From contig BRXU01000058.1 in the NCBI GenBank assembly GCA_030267565.1, forward strand, positions 1-64,000: 64,000 bases of DNA. The letters are read 5' to 3'. Source of the DNA: Pleodorina starrii. Taxonomy: Eukaryota > Chlorophyta > Chlorophyceae > Chlamydomonadales > Volvocaceae. Below the pieces are notes generated by a model that saw only the letters and a list, made by a program, of their open reading frames with translations, did not search any database and was not told the DNA's origin. The number at the start of each line of letters is the position of its first letter. Position 1 is the stretch's first letter. Shown here in pieces: positions 8,979 to 18,232 of the stretch. The position numbers and the translations under genes are program-made.

Positions 8979-9820
8979 TTCACCGCGCCCAGGGTCAGTC
9001 CGGCGATGAAATGCCGCTGCATCAGGAAGAACATCAGCACCGGCGGCAGGGCGGCCAGGATCGAGCCTGCGCTGACCAGGTGCCATGCGGCGATCCACTG
9101 GCCGTTCAGGCTGTTCAGCCCCGCCGTCACCGGCTGCGTGTCCGCACCCGTGGTCAGCACCATCGCCCAGAAATAGTCGTTCCAGATGAAGGTGAAGACC
9201 AGCACCGAAAGGGCCGCGATGGCGGGCCGGACCAGCGGCAGGACGATATGCCAGAAGATCTGCCATTCGGTGACGCCTTCGACACGGGCGGCCTCGATCA
9301 GTTCGCGCGGCAGCGCCTTGATGAAGTTGCGCATGAACAGCGTGCAGAACCCGGTCTGAAACGCGATGTGGAACAGCGCCAGTCCGGTGATGGTGTTGTA
9401 CAGTCCCATGTCCACAGTCAGGTCGCGCACCGGCACCATCAGGATCTGGAACGGCACGAAATTGCCTGCGACGAACATGAAGAACACCACCAGCGACAGG
9501 CGGAACTTGTAGACCGCCAGCGCGAAGCCGGTCAGGCAGGACAGCCCCACCGCCCCGATCATCACCGGAATGGTGATGCGGAAGCTGTTCCACAGGTACT
9601 GCGCCAGGGGCGAGTTGCGGAACACGTCAGCATAGTTCTCCCATGCAAAGCGGGACGGGATGCCGAAGTAGTTGCCCGCGGCCAGGTCGCCCGACGGGCG
9701 GACCGAGGTCATCGCGACCCCCAGGAGGGGCAGCAGCCACAGGACCAGCATGATCGGCAGCACGATCTTGTAGGTGCGCTGTGCCGCGGGGGACATCGTC
9801 TGGATGGGACGGGGAAACAT
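8975..9820 (-). CDS. Sugar ABC transporter permease, MalG type
   Basis: Inner-membrane subunit of the CUT1-type importer in this operon. The 281 residues give about six membrane segments, starting with IVLPIMLVLWLLPLLGVAMTS, and the EAA loop reads EAARVEGVTEWQIFWHIVLPL. It follows the MalF-type permease gene by three bases and overlaps the alpha-galactosidase start. The likely substrate is a galactoside, judged from the hydrolases in the operon. Confidence 0.9.
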   Translation of the reverse strand: MFPRPIQTMSPAAQRTYKIVLPIMLVLWLLPLLGVAMTSVRPSGDLAAGNYFGIPSRFAWENYADVFRNSPLAQYLWNSFRITIPVMIGAVGLSCLTGFALAVYKFRLSLVVFFMFVAGNFVPFQILMVPVRDLTVDMGLYNTITGLALFHIAFQTGFCTLFMRNFIKALPRELIEAARVEGVTEWQIFWHIVLPLVRPAIAALSVLVFTFIWNDYFWAMVLTTGADTQPVTAGLNSLNGQWIAAWHLVSAGSILAALPPVLMFFLMQRHFIAGLTLGAVK

Positions 9821-9823
9821 GGG

Positions 9824-10729
9824 TCAGACCCCTTTCTCGTCGCGCCACATCTTCCAGATGAAGCCCGAGATGAAGATCATCATGATCGCGAACAGGACGA
9901 CCGCGATGGCCGCGCCGTAGCCCATGCGATAGCCGTATTCCGACAGCGCCTGTTCGTACATGTAATAGGACAGCACGCGCGACGACCCGAAGGGCCCGCC
10001 CGAGGTCATGATGCTGACCAGATCGAAGCTGCGCAGCGCGCCGATGACGGTCACGACCACGGCGATGAAGGTCGCCGGGCGCAGTTGTGGCAGCACGACA
10101 TGCCACAGCATCCGCCAGCCCTTGGCGCCGTCCAGGCGCGCGGCCTCGATCTGGTCGGGGGCGACGGCGTTCAGGCCGGTCAGGTACAGGATCATGCAAT
10201 AGGCGATCTGCGGCCACAGGCCCGCCGCGATGATGCCGTAGGTGACGAAGCGTTCGTCGGCCAGGATCGCGACGCCCGTGCCCGTGGCCCATTCGATCAG
10301 CGCATAGAGCAGCCCGAAGCCCGGCGCATAGAACCACGAAAAGATCAGTCCCACGACCACCTGGCTGATGACGAAGGGAAAGAAGAACAGCGACTTGTAG
10401 ATGCGGATGCCGCGGATCGTCTGGTTCAGGAACAGCGCGATCATCAGCCCCAGGGGCACCGCCAGCAGATACAGCGCCAGCCAGATCACGTTGTTCTTCA
10501 AGCTGGTATAAAAGGCCTCGTCCCACCACAGCTCGTCGTAATTGGCCAGGCCGACCCAGGTCATCGGGCCCAGCCCGTCCCAATCGTGGAAGCTGACCCA
10601 GACCGACTGGAAGATCGGGATGATCACGTAGACCGAAAACATCAGCAGGCCCGGCGCCAGGAACAGCCAGGGCGTCAGCTGACGCCGGGACCGGCGGCGC
10701 GGCGGGGGGGTGTCGGGCAGGGCGGTCAT
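9824..10729 (-). CDS. Sugar ABC transporter permease, MalF/UgpA type
   Basis: Second membrane subunit of the galactoside importer, 301 residues. An arginine-rich cytoplasmic N-terminus (PPPRRRSRRQL) precedes the first membrane segment, and the EAA loop reads EAARLDGAKGWRMLWHVVLPQL. It lies 60 bases after the binding-protein gene, separated by a strong hairpin, and three bases before the MalG-type gene. Confidence 0.9.
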   Translation of the reverse strand: MTALPDTPPPRRRSRRQLTPWLFLAPGLLMFSVYVIIPIFQSVWVSFHDWDGLGPMTWVGLANYDELWWDEAFYTSLKNNVIWLALYLLAVPLGLMIALFLNQTIRGIRIYKSLFFFPFVISQVVVGLIFSWFYAPGFGLLYALIEWATGTGVAILADERFVTYGIIAAGLWPQIAYCMILYLTGLNAVAPDQIEAARLDGAKGWRMLWHVVLPQLRPATFIAVVVTVIGALRSFDLVSIMTSGGPFGSSRVLSYYMYEQALSEYGYRMGYGAAIAVVLFAIMMIFISGFIWKMWRDEKGV

Positions 10730-10757
10730 GGTGCCACCTTCATCTTGCGGGGAAACG

Positions 10758-10783
10758 CGCGGGCAGGGGCGTCCCTGCCCGCG
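10758..10783. terminator. Intercistronic hairpin after the binding-protein gene
   Basis: An 11-base perfect G/C stem (10758-10768 with 10773-10783) closes a GCGT tetraloop. It lies between the binding-protein gene and the two permease genes and has no U run. Such hairpins often stabilise the upstream mRNA or cause partial termination, so that binding protein exceeds membrane subunits; that role is inference. Confidence 0.75.
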
Positions 10784-10789
10784 ACGGGA

Positions 10790-12025
10790 TCACTGGGCGT
10801 AGACGCGCTCGCGCTGACGCTCCAGCCGTTCGAGGATGGCGTCCAGGCGTTCGGGGCGGACCATGAATTCCTGGAACCCCTCCATCCCGGCCTTGGCCAT
10901 CTCCGGCGGCGCGTCGCGGTCAAAGAACTGCGCGATGCCGCCCTCGGCGGTGGATAGCAGCTCGAAGCCCGCCTGCAGGAACGGGTCGTCGCCCACGCTG
11001 CTTTCGGCGTTGATCGGCAGCTGGCCAAGCGTGGCGTTCATCTTGGTCTGCACGTCGGGGCGCGCCATGAAGGCCAGGAACAGCTTGGCATCCTCGGGGT
11101 TCTTGGCCGCGGCGGGGATGTGGACGGTGTCGGTCGGCGCCTCCTCGGCGCGCGGGATGTCGGGGTTGATGGTCGGGAAGGGCATGAAGCCCAGGGTCTC
11201 GTCCGTCATGCCGCCGTCCTTGAAGGCCGCCACGGCAAAGTTGCCCATGACATAGTTCGCGGCCTTGCCCTGGACCAGGTTCGACACGGCGTCCTGCCAG
11301 TCGATCGCGGCGTGGTTGGCCGAGACATAGGGCAGCACCTTGGCGAATTCGGCAAAGACCGCGCGCACGCTGTCATCCGTCCAGGGGATTTCCCCGTTGG
11401 TCAGCTGCATGTGCCAGTCATAGCCGTTCGTGCGCAGCGACAGATAGTCGAACAGCCCCGCGACCGGCCACAGCGCTTTGGACCCGGTGGTCAGGCAGTC
11501 GATGCCCGCCGCCTTGAACTTCTCGCAATTGGCGATGAACTCGTCCCAGGTTGCGGCAGGCTCGACGCCGACCTGCGCATAGACGTCCTTGTTGGTGTAG
11601 ATGCCCCATTGGTAGTAGGTGTAGGGGATGCCCCACTGCTTGCCGTCGATGGTCATCGATGACAGCGCGGACCCCAGGGTCTCGGTCAGGTTGTTCTCGG
11701 CCCAGATGTCGGACACGTCCATGAACTGGCCCGCCTCGACGAAGGGGCCCATCCGGTTGCCCGCGTACCAGTTCGCCAGGTCCGGCGCGTCGGCGGTCAT
11801 GAAGTTCCGGATCGCGGTCTTATAGCCTTCGTGGTCGAACGTGTTCACCTGCACGTCGATCTCCGGGTACTCGGCCTCGAAATCCGCGATCAGCTGGTCG
11901 AACGCCGCCTTGGGCGCGGGATCGGACGCATCGGTATTGAACACTAGCACCCGGCTTTGCGCGAAGGCGGGGGCGGTGGTGGCAAGCAACATCGCCAGCA
12001 CCAGCCCTTTTCTCAGATGGACCAT
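10790..12025 (-). CDS. Sugar ABC transporter solute-binding protein (CUT1)
   Basis: Periplasmic binding protein and first gene of the minus-strand galactoside operon, 411 residues. A Sec signal peptide (MVHLRKGLVLAMLLATTAPAFA, cleavage before QS) precedes an extracellular solute-binding family 1 fold (FEAEYPEIDVQVNTFDHEGY near the N-terminus). ATG 12025 has GGGAGGG upstream. A promoter and two dyads lie between it and the divergent IclR gene. Ligand specificity cannot be read from the sequence; alpha- or beta-galactosides are inferred from the operon. Confidence 0.9.
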   Translation of the reverse strand: MVHLRKGLVLAMLLATTAPAFAQSRVLVFNTDASDPAPKAAFDQLIADFEAEYPEIDVQVNTFDHEGYKTAIRNFMTADAPDLANWYAGNRMGPFVEAGQFMDVSDIWAENNLTETLGSALSSMTIDGKQWGIPYTYYQWGIYTNKDVYAQVGVEPAATWDEFIANCEKFKAAGIDCLTTGSKALWPVAGLFDYLSLRTNGYDWHMQLTNGEIPWTDDSVRAVFAEFAKVLPYVSANHAAIDWQDAVSNLVQGKAANYVMGNFAVAAFKDGGMTDETLGFMPFPTINPDIPRAEEAPTDTVHIPAAAKNPEDAKLFLAFMARPDVQTKMNATLGQLPINAESSVGDDPFLQAGFELLSTAEGGIAQFFDRDAPPEMAKAGMEGFQEFMVRPERLDAILERLERQRERVYAQ

Positions 12026-12043
12026 GGTCTCCCTCCCATTTTG

Positions 12044-12080
12044 GTTCCATATATTGAAACTTAGTTTTGAATATTGAAAC
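12044..12080. promoter_or_regulatory. Two IclR-type operator dyads between the divergent operons
   Basis: Two imperfect 17-base palindromes, GTTCCATATATTGAAAC (12044-12060) and GTTTTGAATATTGAAAC (12064-12080), share GTT at one end and ATTGAAAC at the other. Their centres are 20 bases, two helical turns, apart. They lie just downstream of the predicted -10 of the binding-protein promoter. This fits binding of the adjacent IclR regulator; direct evidence is lacking. Confidence 0.6.
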
Positions 12081-12107
12081 TATGCTGCGAATCGCATAGC
12101 CTGTCAA
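12079..12107 (-). promoter_or_regulatory. Sigma-70-like promoter of the galactoside transport operon
   Basis: Read on the minus strand: TTGACA (12107-12102), a 17-base spacer, then CATAGT (12084-12079). The -35 is a perfect consensus and the -10 matches four of six bases. It reads towards the binding-protein gene, and the -10 touches the operator dyad at 12064-12080. Confidence 0.55.
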
Positions 12108-12124
12108 CAACGGGGGAGGGTGAC

Positions 12125-12922
12125 GTGACGGTGCAGGGACGCGAAACGACGGATGGCACGGTGGGCCGCACGCTGGCCGTGCTGGACCTGGTCGCCGCCT
12201 TCGGCCGCCCCGTCCGCTTTGCCGAGATCCTGCCCGTCGCGGGCCTTCCCAAGGCGACGCTGTACCGGTTCCTGCAGGCGCTGACCCATCAGGACATGCT
12301 GGCCTATGACGAGGACCGCCAGACCTATGCGCCCGGCATGCGGCTGGTGCGGCTGGCCCATTCGGCCTGGGCGCAGTCCAGCCTGGCGCCCTTGGCGCAG
12401 CAGGTCCTGGACCGCCTGGCGGTCGATCTGGGCCAGACCATCCACCTGGCGCAGCTGGACAACGGCGCCGTCCTCTATGTGGACAAGCGCAACGCCAAGC
12501 TTCCGGTCGAGATGTTCGCCCAGTCCGGCAAGGTGGGCCCGGCCTATTGCACGGGCGTGGGCAAGGCGATGCTGGCCCATCTGCCCGAGGACAAGCTGGC
12601 CGCGGCCCTGTCGCGGCAGTCCTTCCACGCGCACACGCCCAACACGCTGACCACGCCCGACGCCCTGCGCGACGAGCTGGTCCGCATCCGCCAGCGCGGC
12701 TATGCGCTGGACGACGAGGAACACGAGACCGGCATCGCCTGCCTTGCCGCCCCCATCCTGTCGGGGACCGGGCGCATCCTGGGCGCGATCTCGGTGACGA
12801 CCACGACGGCCACGACCAGCCGCGACCAGCTTCTGTCGCTGGCAGGCCCCGTGACCCAGGCTGCGGCGCAGATCGCCGCGACCGCCGACACCTGGCGGTT
12901 CCCCGAACACAAGCAAGCATGA
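12125..12922 (+). CDS. IclR-family transcriptional regulator of galactoside catabolism
   Basis: DNA-binding regulator expected to sense a galactose-pathway metabolite. It has an N-terminal winged helix (TVGRTLAVLDLVAAFGRPVRFAEI ending in PKATLYRFLQAL, within the first 60 residues) and a C-terminal IclR effector domain with YCTGVGKAMLAHLP and EHETGIACLAAPI. The chosen start is GTG 12125, eight or so bases after GGGGGAGGG; an in-frame start at 12074 would fall in the operator region. It is divergent from the transport operon and heads the plus-strand operon, eight bases before the ATPase gene. Confidence 0.85.
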   Translation: MTVQGRETTDGTVGRTLAVLDLVAAFGRPVRFAEILPVAGLPKATLYRFLQALTHQDMLAYDEDRQTYAPGMRLVRLAHSAWAQSSLAPLAQQVLDRLAVDLGQTIHLAQLDNGAVLYVDKRNAKLPVEMFAQSGKVGPAYCTGVGKAMLAHLPEDKLAAALSRQSFHAHTPNTLTTPDALRDELVRIRQRGYALDDEEHETGIACLAAPILSGTGRILGAISVTTTTATTSRDQLLSLAGPVTQAAAQIAATADTWRFPEHKQA

Positions 12923-12929
12923 GGTTGCC

Positions 12930-13346
12930 ATGTCCGGCGTCCAGCTAAGCCGCGTCACCAAGGATTTCGGCCCCGTGCGGGTCATCCACGGCGTCGACCT
13001 GCAAGTCAGGCAGGGAGAGTTCTGCGTTTTCGTCGGCCCCTCGGGCTGCGGGAAATCGACCCTGCTGCGCATGATCGCGGGGCTGGAGGAGACCAGCGCC
13101 GGCCAGATCATGATCGAGAACCAGGACGTCACCGTTGCCGACCCGGCCGATCGCGGCGTGGCGATGGTGTTCCAGACCTATGCGCTGTACCCGCACATGA
13201 CGGTCGCGCAGAACATGGGCTTCGGGCTGAAGATGAATGGCCATCCCAAGGCCCAGATCGCCACCAAGGTGGCCGAGGCGGCCCGCATCCTCAAGCTGGA
13301 CCCGCTGCTGGACCGCAAGCCCGCCAACCTGTCGGGCGGCCAGCGT

Positions 13347-13380
<34 letters not shown>

Positions 13381-13985
13381 GCCCCAAGGTGTTCCTGTTC
13401 GACGAGCCTCTGTCGAACCTGGACGCGGAACTGCGCGTCGAGATGCGGGCCGAGATCGCGCGCCTGCACCGCGAGCTGGGCGCGACGATGATCTATGTCA
13501 CCCACGACCAGGTCGAGGCGATGACCATGGCCGACAAGATCGTCGTGCTGCGGTCGGGCCGCATCGAGCAGGTCGGCAGCCCGATGGAGCTGTACGACGA
13601 TCCCGACAACCGCTTTGTTGCGGGCTTCATCGGCAGCCCGGCAATGAACTTCGTGGCTGGGCGCGTCCAGGGTGGCCAGGTCGTCACCCCGGCCTTTGAC
13701 GCGCCGCTGGACCGCCACGGTCCCACCCTGACCGAGGGGCGCGCGGTCGAGATCGGGCTGCGTCCCGACGCGCTGACCCTGACGCCGCACGGCCCCTTCC
13801 GCATCGACCTGGCCGAGAACCTGGGCGGGACGACCTATGCCCATCTGCGCGCCCCGACCGGAGAGAAGCTGATCGTGCAGACGACGCAGCGACTGGACCC
13901 GGCCGGCGGCGGCAGCGTGGGCCTGAGCTTCGACGCGGCGGACGCGTTCTTCTTCGACGCGGACAGCGGGCAGCGGCTGAGATGA
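12930..13985 (+). CDS. Sugar ABC transporter ATPase, MalK/UgpC type
   Basis: ATP-hydrolysing subunit for the galactoside importer encoded divergently, 351 residues. Walker A GPSGCGKST (36-44), signature LSGGQRQR (134-141), Walker B VFLFDEP (154-160) and the H-loop in YVTHDQ are all intact, followed by the C-terminal TOBE regulatory domain of the MalK class. GAGG precedes the ATG. Its stop overlaps the start of the dehydrogenase gene (ATGA at 13982-13985). Confidence 0.92.
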
Positions 13986-14884
13986 GCCTGCGCATCGGAC
14001 TCGTGGGCCTGGGCACCATCGCGCGTGCGCAGCACCTGCCCGCCATTGCCGCGACGGACGGCCTGACGCTGACCGCCATCGCCAGCCGCAATGCCACGCT
14101 GGAGGGCGTCGCCAACCACCGCGACGTGACGCAGATGCTGGGCGATGTAGACGCGGTGTCGCTGTGCACCCCGCCGCAGGGGCGGTTCGATCAGGCCATG
14201 GCCGTGCTGCGCGCGGGCCGCCACCTGATGCTGGAGAAACCGCCCGGCGCGACCCTGTCCGAGATGGCCGTCCTTGAGGCCGAGGCCGCGCGCCAGGGTG
14301 TCACCATCCATGCCACCTGGCACTCGCGTGAGGCCGCGGCGGTGGACGCGGCCCGCGACTGGCTGGCCACGACCCGCATCCGCGCCGTCCGCATCGACTG
14401 GTGCGAGGATGTGCGCAAATGGCATCCGGGGCAGGAGTGGATCTGGCAGCCCGGCGGCCTGGGCGTCTTCGACCCCGGCATCAACGCCCTGTCGATCCTG
14501 ACCGCGCTGATCCCCGGCGTGCGACTGGTCGGCGCCGACCTGCACGTCCCCGCGAACCGCCAGACCCCCATCGCCGCCGATCTGAGCCTGGATGCGGGCC
14601 ATCCCATCGCCGCGCATTTCGACTGGCGCGTGACGGGGGACGAAACCTGGCAGATCGCCTTCGACACCGATGCCGGCCCCGCGACGCTGTCCGAAGGCGG
14701 CGCGCGCTTCACCGCGCCGGGCTTGGAGACCGCCGGAGAGAACCGCGAGTATGCCCGCCTTTACGCCCGCTTCCGCGATCTGGTCGCGGCGGGTGACAGC
14801 GACCTGGACCTGGCGCCGCTGCGCCTGGTTGCCGATGCCTTCCTGACGGGCCGCCAGCACGCGGCCCCCGCTTTCGAGGACTGA
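13982..14884 (+). CDS. Gfo/Idh/MocA oxidoreductase, probable D-galactose 1-dehydrogenase
   Basis: NAD(P)-dependent oxidation of galactose to galactonolactone is the inferred reaction. The 300 residues start with a Rossmann motif RIGLVGLGTIARAQHLPA and carry the family motif EKPPG (near residue 80); the second half is the MocA-type C-terminal domain. Bacterial galactose/arabinose 1-dehydrogenases belong to this family and have this length. Placement between the importer ATPase and galactonate dehydratase supports the substrate. Other aldose dehydrogenase activities are possible. Confidence 0.8.
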   Translation: MSLRIGLVGLGTIARAQHLPAIAATDGLTLTAIASRNATLEGVANHRDVTQMLGDVDAVSLCTPPQGRFDQAMAVLRAGRHLMLEKPPGATLSEMAVLEAEAARQGVTIHATWHSREAAAVDAARDWLATTRIRAVRIDWCEDVRKWHPGQEWIWQPGGLGVFDPGINALSILTALIPGVRLVGADLHVPANRQTPIAADLSLDAGHPIAAHFDWRVTGDETWQIAFDTDAGPATLSEGGARFTAPGLETAGENREYARLYARFRDLVAAGDSDLDLAPLRLVADAFLTGRQHAAPAFED

Positions 14885-14885
14885 T

Positions 14886-16034
14886 ATGAAAATCACCGCC
14901 ATCGAGACCTTCATCGTTCCGCCCCGCTGGTGCTTCGTCAAGATCAGCACCGACGAGGGCATCAGCGGTTGGGGCGAACCCGTCCTAGAAGGCCGCGCCG
15001 CATCCGTCGCCGCCTGCGTCGAGGAGCTGTCGGATTACCTGATCGGCCGCGACCCGCGCCTGATCCAGGACCATTGGACGGTGATGTATCGCGCGGGCTT
15101 CTATCGCGGCGGCGGCATCCACATGTCGGCCATCGCGGGGCTGGACCAGGCGCTGTGGGACATCAAGGGCAAGGATCTGGGCGTGCCGGTCCATGCCCTG
15201 CTGGGCGGCCAGCAGCGCGACCGCATCCGCGTCTATTCCTGGATCGGCGGCGACCGTCCGGGCGACACGGCGCGGATGGCGCGCGATTGCGGCGACCGGG
15301 GCTTCACCGCCGTCAAGATGAACGGCACCGAGGAGATGCAGTTCGTCGACAGCCACGCCAAGGTCGATCAGGTCCTGGAGCGCGTCCAGGCCATCCGCGA
15401 GGAGATGGGCCCCGATTTCGGCATCGGCATCGACTTCCACGGCCGCGTCCATCGCCCGATGGCCAAGGTGCTGGCCAAGGAGCTGGAGCCCTTCCGCCTG
15501 ATGTTCATCGAGGAACCCGTCCTGTCGGAACATGCCGAGGCGCTGCGCGAGATCGCCAACCACTGCTCGACCCCCATCGCCTTGGGTGAACGCCTGTATA
15601 CCCGGTGGGATTTCAAGGCGATCCTGCAGGGCGGTTTCGTCGACATCATCCAGCCCGATCCCAGCCATGCGGGCGGCATCACCGAGACCTATCGCATCGC
15701 CGCCATGGCCGAGGCGCATGACGTGGCTTTGGCGCTGCACTGCCCGCTTGGCCCCATCGCACTGGCCGCGAACCTGCAGCTGGACGCGGTCTGCTACAAC
15801 GCCTTCATCCAGGAACAGTCGCTTGGCATCCATTACAACCAGGGCAGCGACCTGCTGGACTATCTGACCGACCCGTCGGTCTTTGCCTATGACGACGGCT
15901 TCGTCGCGATCCCGCAGGGGCCGGGTCTGGGCATCGAGGTGAACGAGGACAAAGTCCGCCAGATGGCCGCCGAAGGGCACCGCTGGCGCAACCCCGTCTG
16001 GCGCCATGCCGACGGCAGCTTTGCGGAGTGGTGA
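14886..16034 (+). CDS. dgoD: D-galactonate dehydratase (enolase superfamily)
   Basis: Dehydrates D-galactonate to 2-dehydro-3-deoxygalactonate. The 382-residue mandelate-racemase-type protein shows GIDFHGRVHRPMAK (metal-ligand D plus catalytic H), metal ligands FIEEPV and LGERLY, and the histidine in LHCPLGP. Its ATG follows the dehydrogenase stop by one base. With dgoK and dgoA in the divergent operon the galactonate branch is complete. Confidence 0.9.
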   Translation: MKITAIETFIVPPRWCFVKISTDEGISGWGEPVLEGRAASVAACVEELSDYLIGRDPRLIQDHWTVMYRAGFYRGGGIHMSAIAGLDQALWDIKGKDLGVPVHALLGGQQRDRIRVYSWIGGDRPGDTARMARDCGDRGFTAVKMNGTEEMQFVDSHAKVDQVLERVQAIREEMGPDFGIGIDFHGRVHRPMAKVLAKELEPFRLMFIEEPVLSEHAEALREIANHCSTPIALGERLYTRWDFKAILQGGFVDIIQPDPSHAGGITETYRIAAMAEAHDVALALHCPLGPIALAANLQLDAVCYNAFIQEQSLGIHYNQGSDLLDYLTDPSVFAYDDGFVAIPQGPGLGIEVNEDKVRQMAAEGHRWRNPVWRHADGSFAEW

Positions 16035-16036
16035 TC

Positions 16037-18232
16037 ATGCGGACCGTCCAGAAACTGAACCACGGCTGGATCTTTGCCGAAGGCGCGGCCGATCCTGCCG
16101 CGCCGCTGTCGGGCGCGTCGGTCACGCTGCCGCATAACGCGGTCGACCTGCCCCTGAGCTATTTCGACGAGACCTGCTATCAGCGCGCCTTCACCTATCA
16201 GCGCGTGATCGCGTGGGATGACGCATGGGCGGGCCGCCGGGTGCAGCTGCGCTTTGACGGGGCGATGGCCGACAATGTGGTCTGGGTGAACGGCGTGCAG
16301 GTCGTGGCCCATCCCGACGGCTATACCCCCTTTGTGGCCGACCTGACCGACCATCTGCGCCCCGGCGACAACCGGATCACGGTGCGGATCGACGGGTCGG
16401 AGAACCCCGCCATCCCGCCCTTCGGCGCGCAGATCGACTATCTGACCTATGCAGGCATCTATCGCGATGTCTGGCTGATGGTGCTGCCCGAACGGCACCT
16501 GACCAATGCGCGCATCCTGACGCCCGACGCGCTGGCGGACGCGAAAACGGTCGTGATCCGCCCCGAGGTCGCCGCCCCCGGCCCGGTCCGCGCCCGCCTG
16601 CTGGACGGCGACCGTGAGATTGCCGTCGTGGAGGGCGAGGGGGAGCTGACCCTGTCGGGGCTGACTGGCCTGTCGCTGTGGTCCACGGACGACCCGCAGC
16701 TTTACACGGTCGAGTTGACCCTTCCCGACAGCGGTGACGTGACCACGCATCGCTTCGGCTTCCGCACCGCGGAGTGGACGCCGCAGGGGTTCCTGCTGAA
16801 CGGCCAGCCGATGACGCTGCGCGGGTTGAACCGGCATCAAAGCTGGGCCCATCAGGGCTATGCCGCGGGCCGTCATGCGCAGGAACGCGACGCCGAGATC
16901 GTGCGGTTCGATCTGGGCTGCAACATGGTGCGCACTTCGCACTACCCGCAGAGCCCATGGTTCCTGGACCGCTGCGACGAGATCGGGCTGCTGGTCTTCG
17001 AGGAGATCCCGGGCTGGCAGCATATCGGCGATCAGGCGTGGCAGGATCGCAGCGTGGAGAATGTCCGCGCGATGATCACCCGCGACTGGAACCACCCCAG
17101 CATCGTCATCTGGGGCGTTCGCATCAACGAAAGCTCGGACAACCACGATTTCTATGTCCGCACCAACGCGCTGGCGCGCGAGCTGGACCCGACGCGCGCG
17201 ACCGGGGGCGTGCGCTGCATCACCGACAGCGAGATGCTGGAGGACGTCTATACGATGAACGACTTCATCCTGGACGAATCCGAGCTGCCGCTGATCAACC
17301 GCCCGCGCACTGCGCTGCGGTCCGTGGCCGAGGTCACCGGGATCAAGAAGCCAGTGCCCTATCTGGTCACCGAATATAACGGCCACATGTTCCCGACCAA
17401 GGCCCAGGACCCCGAACTGCGCCAGATGGAGCACGTGATCCGTCACCTGGAGGTGCTGAACGCCGCCCATGGCGATGCGGGTATCGCGGGGTCGATCGGC
17501 TGGTGCATGTTCGATTACAACACGCACAAGGATTTCGGCGCGGGCGACCGCATCTGCCATCACGGCGTCATGGACATCTGGCGCGAACCGAAATTCGCGG
17601 CCCATGCCTATGCCAGCCAGAAGCCACCGTCGGAAGGGATCGTGATGGAGCCGGTCACCTTCTGGGCACGGGGCGAACGCAATATCGGCGGCGTCTTGCC
17701 GCTGATCGTGCTGACGAACTGCGACGAGGTCGAGTTCGAATGCGCGGGCGTCACCCGCCGGGTCGGTCCCGACCGAGAGCGGTTCCCCCATCTTCCCCAT
17801 CCGCCGGTCATCATCGACCACCGCCATATCAGCGCCGAGGAGCTGGGCCAGTGGGGCATGAGCTGGCATCCGGGCCGCATCACCGGCTGGCTGAACGGCG
17901 AACAGGTCGCGCTGCGCGACTATGTGGCCGATCCGCTGCCCACCACGCTGCAGATCGCGCCCGACCGCGACACGCTGCCTGCGGATGCGGATATCGACCT
18001 GCGGGTGATGCTGCGCGCGCTGGACCAGACGGGCAACCGGCTGCCCTTCTTGGATGCGGGCATCGCGGTGACGGTGGACGGCCCCGCGCGCCTGATCGGG
18101 CCTGACCTGCGGATGCTGCAGGGGGGAACCACGGGCATGCTGCTGCGCCTGACGGGCGAGGCGGGGACGATCCGCATCACCGCCCGCCATCCGCAGTTTG
18201 CGGAGGCCGTGGCCACCGTCACGGTCGGCTAG
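16037..18232 (+). CDS. Beta-galactosidase, GH2
   Basis: Cytoplasmic beta-galactosidase of 731 residues with the GH2 order: sugar-binding jelly roll, Ig-like domain, TIM barrel, and a C-terminal extension. The acid/base is E365 in NHPSIVIWGVRINES and the nucleophile E446 in YLVTEYNGH. ATG 16037 is preferred because GCGGAG lies eight bases upstream; in-frame GTGs at 16028 and 16031 are alternatives, the latter giving a GTGA overlap with dgoD. Beta-glucuronidase is an alternative GH2 activity, but the operon points to galactosides. No signal peptide. Confidence 0.85.
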   Translation: MRTVQKLNHGWIFAEGAADPAAPLSGASVTLPHNAVDLPLSYFDETCYQRAFTYQRVIAWDDAWAGRRVQLRFDGAMADNVVWVNGVQVVAHPDGYTPFVADLTDHLRPGDNRITVRIDGSENPAIPPFGAQIDYLTYAGIYRDVWLMVLPERHLTNARILTPDALADAKTVVIRPEVAAPGPVRARLLDGDREIAVVEGEGELTLSGLTGLSLWSTDDPQLYTVELTLPDSGDVTTHRFGFRTAEWTPQGFLLNGQPMTLRGLNRHQSWAHQGYAAGRHAQERDAEIVRFDLGCNMVRTSHYPQSPWFLDRCDEIGLLVFEEIPGWQHIGDQAWQDRSVENVRAMITRDWNHPSIVIWGVRINESSDNHDFYVRTNALARELDPTRATGGVRCITDSEMLEDVYTMNDFILDESELPLINRPRTALRSVAEVTGIKKPVPYLVTEYNGHMFPTKAQDPELRQMEHVIRHLEVLNAAHGDAGIAGSIGWCMFDYNTHKDFGAGDRICHHGVMDIWREPKFAAHAYASQKPPSEGIVMEPVTFWARGERNIGGVLPLIVLTNCDEVEFECAGVTRRVGPDRERFPHLPHPPVIIDHRHISAEELGQWGMSWHPGRITGWLNGEQVALRDYVADPLPTTLQIAPDRDTLPADADIDLRVMLRALDQTGNRLPFLDAGIAVTVDGPARLIGPDLRMLQGGTTGMLLRLTGEAGTIRITARHPQFAEAVATVTVG

